In this document: in pieces, positions 6,971 to 8,529 of the stretch
Numbering within the stretch: the stretch's first letter is position 1
How the letters are laid out: every line of letters starts with the position of its first letter
Assembly: GCA_937983035.1 (NCBI GenBank)
Contig: CALKAN010000016.1
Location: 1-8,529 of the forward strand
Direction of reading: 5' to 3'
Length of the DNA stretch: 8,529 nt
Source: an uncultured Paenibacillaceae bacterium
GTDB lineage: Bacteria > Bacillota > Bacilli > Paenibacillales > CALAME01
The notes under the pieces: model-generated
The model's input: the letters and a program-made list of their open reading frames with translations, nothing else
The model's database searches: none
What the model was told of the DNA's origin: nothing
Translations under genes and position numbers: made by a program

Positions 6971-7205
6971 TGGGATGCTCATAATGACACCGTTGGCAAA
7001 ACCAGATGCTGCAGCGGATCAAGGAGCAGCCGGACGCTTCCAGCGAAGGTTTGCAGCCGGATTTGCACGTTTGCGGAACTTGTTTTTCACCCGCGTTCAC
7101 CGGGAACAGTTGATCAGAGGTCTGGATTGGGCGGCAGAGGAAATGCTGGGAAGCTTCGAAAATGGCGCCGGCCATTCGTGCAGCATAGTTGAACTGGTCA
7201 TTTGA
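6971..7205 (+). pseudogene. Frameshifted remnant, possibly M19 membrane-dipeptidase N-terminus or capA tail
   Basis: Meaningful-looking pieces sit in three frames. WDAHNDT (6971-6991) is in the same frame as the end of the capA-like remnant and recalls the DxHxD zinc motif near the start of M19 dipeptidases. QMLQRIKEQPDA…PDLHV (7003 to about 7071) is one frame over and fits the next M19 segment (…KML…LDV…). LRNLFFTRVHREQLIRGLDWAAEEML (7074-7151) lies in a third frame and ends at TGA 7203-7205. The alternative is that all of this is the C-terminal tail of the capA-like gene. I cannot decide by eye. Either way no intact gene exists here, and the downstream part of a dipeptidase would be missing. 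Confidence 0.4.
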
Positions 7206-7212
7206 AGCGGAA

Positions 7213-7240
7213 TTGAAAGCGGTGTCTTAAGCTCAATCAT
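7213..7240 (+). promoter_or_regulatory. cre-like box overlapping a weak promoter of the solute-binding protein gene
   Basis: TGAAAGCGGTGTCT (7214-7227) matches 13 of 14 positions of the cre consensus TGWAANCGNTNWCA. It overlaps TTGAAA (7213-7218), which with AATCAT (7235-7240, 16-bp spacer) makes a weak promoter-like pair 33 bases before the start codon. CcpA bound here would exclude RNA polymerase, the usual form of glucose repression of sugar-uptake genes. The cre match is better supported than the promoter. Confidence 0.5.
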
Positions 7241-7272
7241 GGAATACATTTCAATTTCAGGGGGAATAGAAA

Positions 7273-8511
7273 ATGAAAAAAGCATGGATATATTCTTTTT
7301 TAATGATGATGATCATCGCTTTGCTGGCAGGCTGCAACGCGGAAAACGCAGACAGTCCAGCAAAACAAGAACCGGTCACGATATCGATACTAAATTGGAA
7401 TGGATTGACAGAAGATGAGTTTGATAAATTTTATTTGGAACCGGTTTCCAAGCATCTTCCTCATATTACGTTGAAACTGGCAGGAAAAGAAAGCGGGGAG
7501 CCGGCAGATGCGATTGCCAAACATGTGATGAGCGGAGAGATGCCGGACCTGATCTATGTCAGCAGTATAGACATCTACCATTTTATTAATGCAGAAGTGG
7601 TCTATAATCTGGAACAATTGGTGAAGAAAAATCAATTTGATCTGGATCGGTTTATGGCGCCTGCCGTTGAATCGGTCATGAAGCCGGAAGTGGGCCTTGC
7701 TGCCATTCCTTGGGCGCAGAACATAGGACTGATCGTCTATAATAAAGACATTTTTGATCAATTTGGCGTTCAATATCCGAAGGATCTTATGACGTGGGAA
7801 GAAATGATACCCCTTGCCCGAAACTTGACGAGATTAGTGGATAATGTGCAGTATCTCGGATTCAAGCCTTCGAGCATGTCTCAATTCGCGCAATCGCTTT
7901 CCGTTTCCTACGTCAGCCCGGAAGGCAAAGCATTAGTCGATACGCCTACATGGCATCGGATTTTAAACTTCTATAAAGATTTGTATGCGATACCTGGATA
8001 TAAGGAAGATTACTCCGGCACGTTCTTTGGAACGAAAACCGTAGCCATGGAGGCGCAATGGATCAGTACCGTTCTGATTCAAGCGGAAAGCGCTCCTGAC
8101 GTGAACTGGGATGTGATCGGCTTGCCTAACTTTGAAGAAAGGCTGGGCATTGGCCGCGAAGTGGACGCGCATACGCTGGCGGTCAGCATTACGAGCGAGC
8201 ATAAAGAACAAGCGCTCCAAGTCATTCAAGTCGTCACGTCGGATGAGGTCCAATCCAAGATGAGCCGCTACGGGCGCGCGCCTGTGTTGGATGATGACCA
8301 GATTCTTTCCAACTACGGCGGTGACCGTGATTATATGGCCGGGAAAAATTGGGAAGCCGTGTTTGCGGTGACGCCGGGAGAACTGCGTGAAAATGCAACG
8401 GTTCACGATTCGATGATTTTGCGCATGATTAATCCGCTGGCAGAAAGAATCAGAAACGGCGGAATGTTCATGGATCTCACTGTTTTGCCTTCAATTTTCC
8501 AATCATTGTAA
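7273..8511 (+). CDS. ABC transporter solute-binding lipoprotein, family 1 (sugar type)
   Basis: 412 residues from ATG 7273, preceded by AGGGGGA (7259-7265) at 7-base spacing. The N-terminus is a lipoprotein signal: positive start, hydrophobic run and lipobox LAGC, with lipidated Cys21. A short charged linker and the typical first strand (VTISILNWNG) follow. Other features are those of Gram-positive sugar-binding proteins of SBP family 1: DLIYVSS, IPWAQNIGLIVYNKDIFDQFG, TWEEMIPLARNLT, the central VAMEAQWIS and the C-terminal NPLAERIRNGGMF. The protein would sit on the outer face of the membrane and hand ligand to ABC permeases, probably encoded beyond the right edge. The ligand is not readable; the cre-like box upstream supports a carbohydrate. 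The end (MDLTVLPSIFQSL) does not look like the usual amphipathic …NTALREAEEEANKxI tail and may be slightly truncated. Confidence 0.9.
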   Translation: MKKAWIYSFLMMMIIALLAGCNAENADSPAKQEPVTISILNWNGLTEDEFDKFYLEPVSKHLPHITLKLAGKESGEPADAIAKHVMSGEMPDLIYVSSIDIYHFINAEVVYNLEQLVKKNQFDLDRFMAPAVESVMKPEVGLAAIPWAQNIGLIVYNKDIFDQFGVQYPKDLMTWEEMIPLARNLTRLVDNVQYLGFKPSSMSQFAQSLSVSYVSPEGKALVDTPTWHRILNFYKDLYAIPGYKEDYSGTFFGTKTVAMEAQWISTVLIQAESAPDVNWDVIGLPNFEERLGIGREVDAHTLAVSITSEHKEQALQVIQVVTSDEVQSKMSRYGRAPVLDDDQILSNYGGDRDYMAGKNWEAVFAVTPGELRENATVHDSMILRMINPLAERIRNGGMFMDLTVLPSIFQSL

Positions 8512-8529
8512 TCCGTCTCGTTCCTTACG

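Noticed and set aside
6831..7175. Minus-strand open frame of 114 codons across the decay zone
   Set aside because: It has no recognisable motif or start signal, while the opposite strand carries clear CapA-family signatures.
6289..7272. Insertion sequence or phage scar as the cause of the decay
   Set aside because: I see no terminal inverted repeats, target duplications or transposase fragments; the damage is small deletions, frameshifts and one internal duplication.

Overview
The window looks like a chromosomal piece of a Gram-positive, low-to-mid GC Bacillota, most likely Paenibacillaceae. This is inferred from strong purine-rich ribosome binding sites, LacI-type regulation with CcpA-like cre sites, a lipobox solute-binding protein, and a large secreted propeller/carbohydrate-binding protein with a C-terminal helical module of a type familiar from Bacillus and Paenibacillus exoproteins. 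All intact genes are on the + strand. I see no tRNA, rRNA, CRISPR array or insertion sequence.

Layout. Bases 1-813 are the 3' part of a TraB/PrgY-family membrane protein. Bases 905-1948 encode a LacI-family repressor. Behind it lies a sigma-A-type promoter (TTGACA, 18 bp, TATACT) with a perfect 12-bp palindrome with a central CG at its expected start point; this is the likely operator of the repressor. It drives a cytoplasmic M14 metallocarboxypeptidase-like gene (2039-3190) that ends at a long hairpin. A perfect cre consensus (3299-3312) opens the next intergenic region, which also has a short open frame overlapping the following gene. Bases 3476-6235 encode a 919-residue secreted protein with about 14 propeller-like repeats, a jelly-roll carbohydrate-binding-like domain and a FIMAH-like helical tail, followed by a GC-rich hairpin.

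Bases 6289-7205 are a decay zone. A promoter-like sequence, a cre-like site and a ribosome binding site lead into a capA-like (PGA_cap metallophosphatase) pseudogene. Most of its N-terminal half is gone, it has several frameshifts, and a segment is duplicated. It is followed by a second frameshifted remnant that may be an M19 dipeptidase or the capA tail. A near-perfect cre (7214-7227) then precedes an apparently intact ABC transporter sugar-type solute-binding lipoprotein (7273-8511), whose C-terminus may be slightly eroded.

Working picture (inference): a LacI- and CcpA-controlled nutrient-acquisition locus. It would combine extracellular binding of a glycan or glycopeptide, ABC uptake and intracellular peptidase activity. 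One member, and perhaps two, is now dead. No wholly new system is evident. The most testable points are the operator/cre architecture, the intergenic coupled peptide, and the tandem capA remnants.
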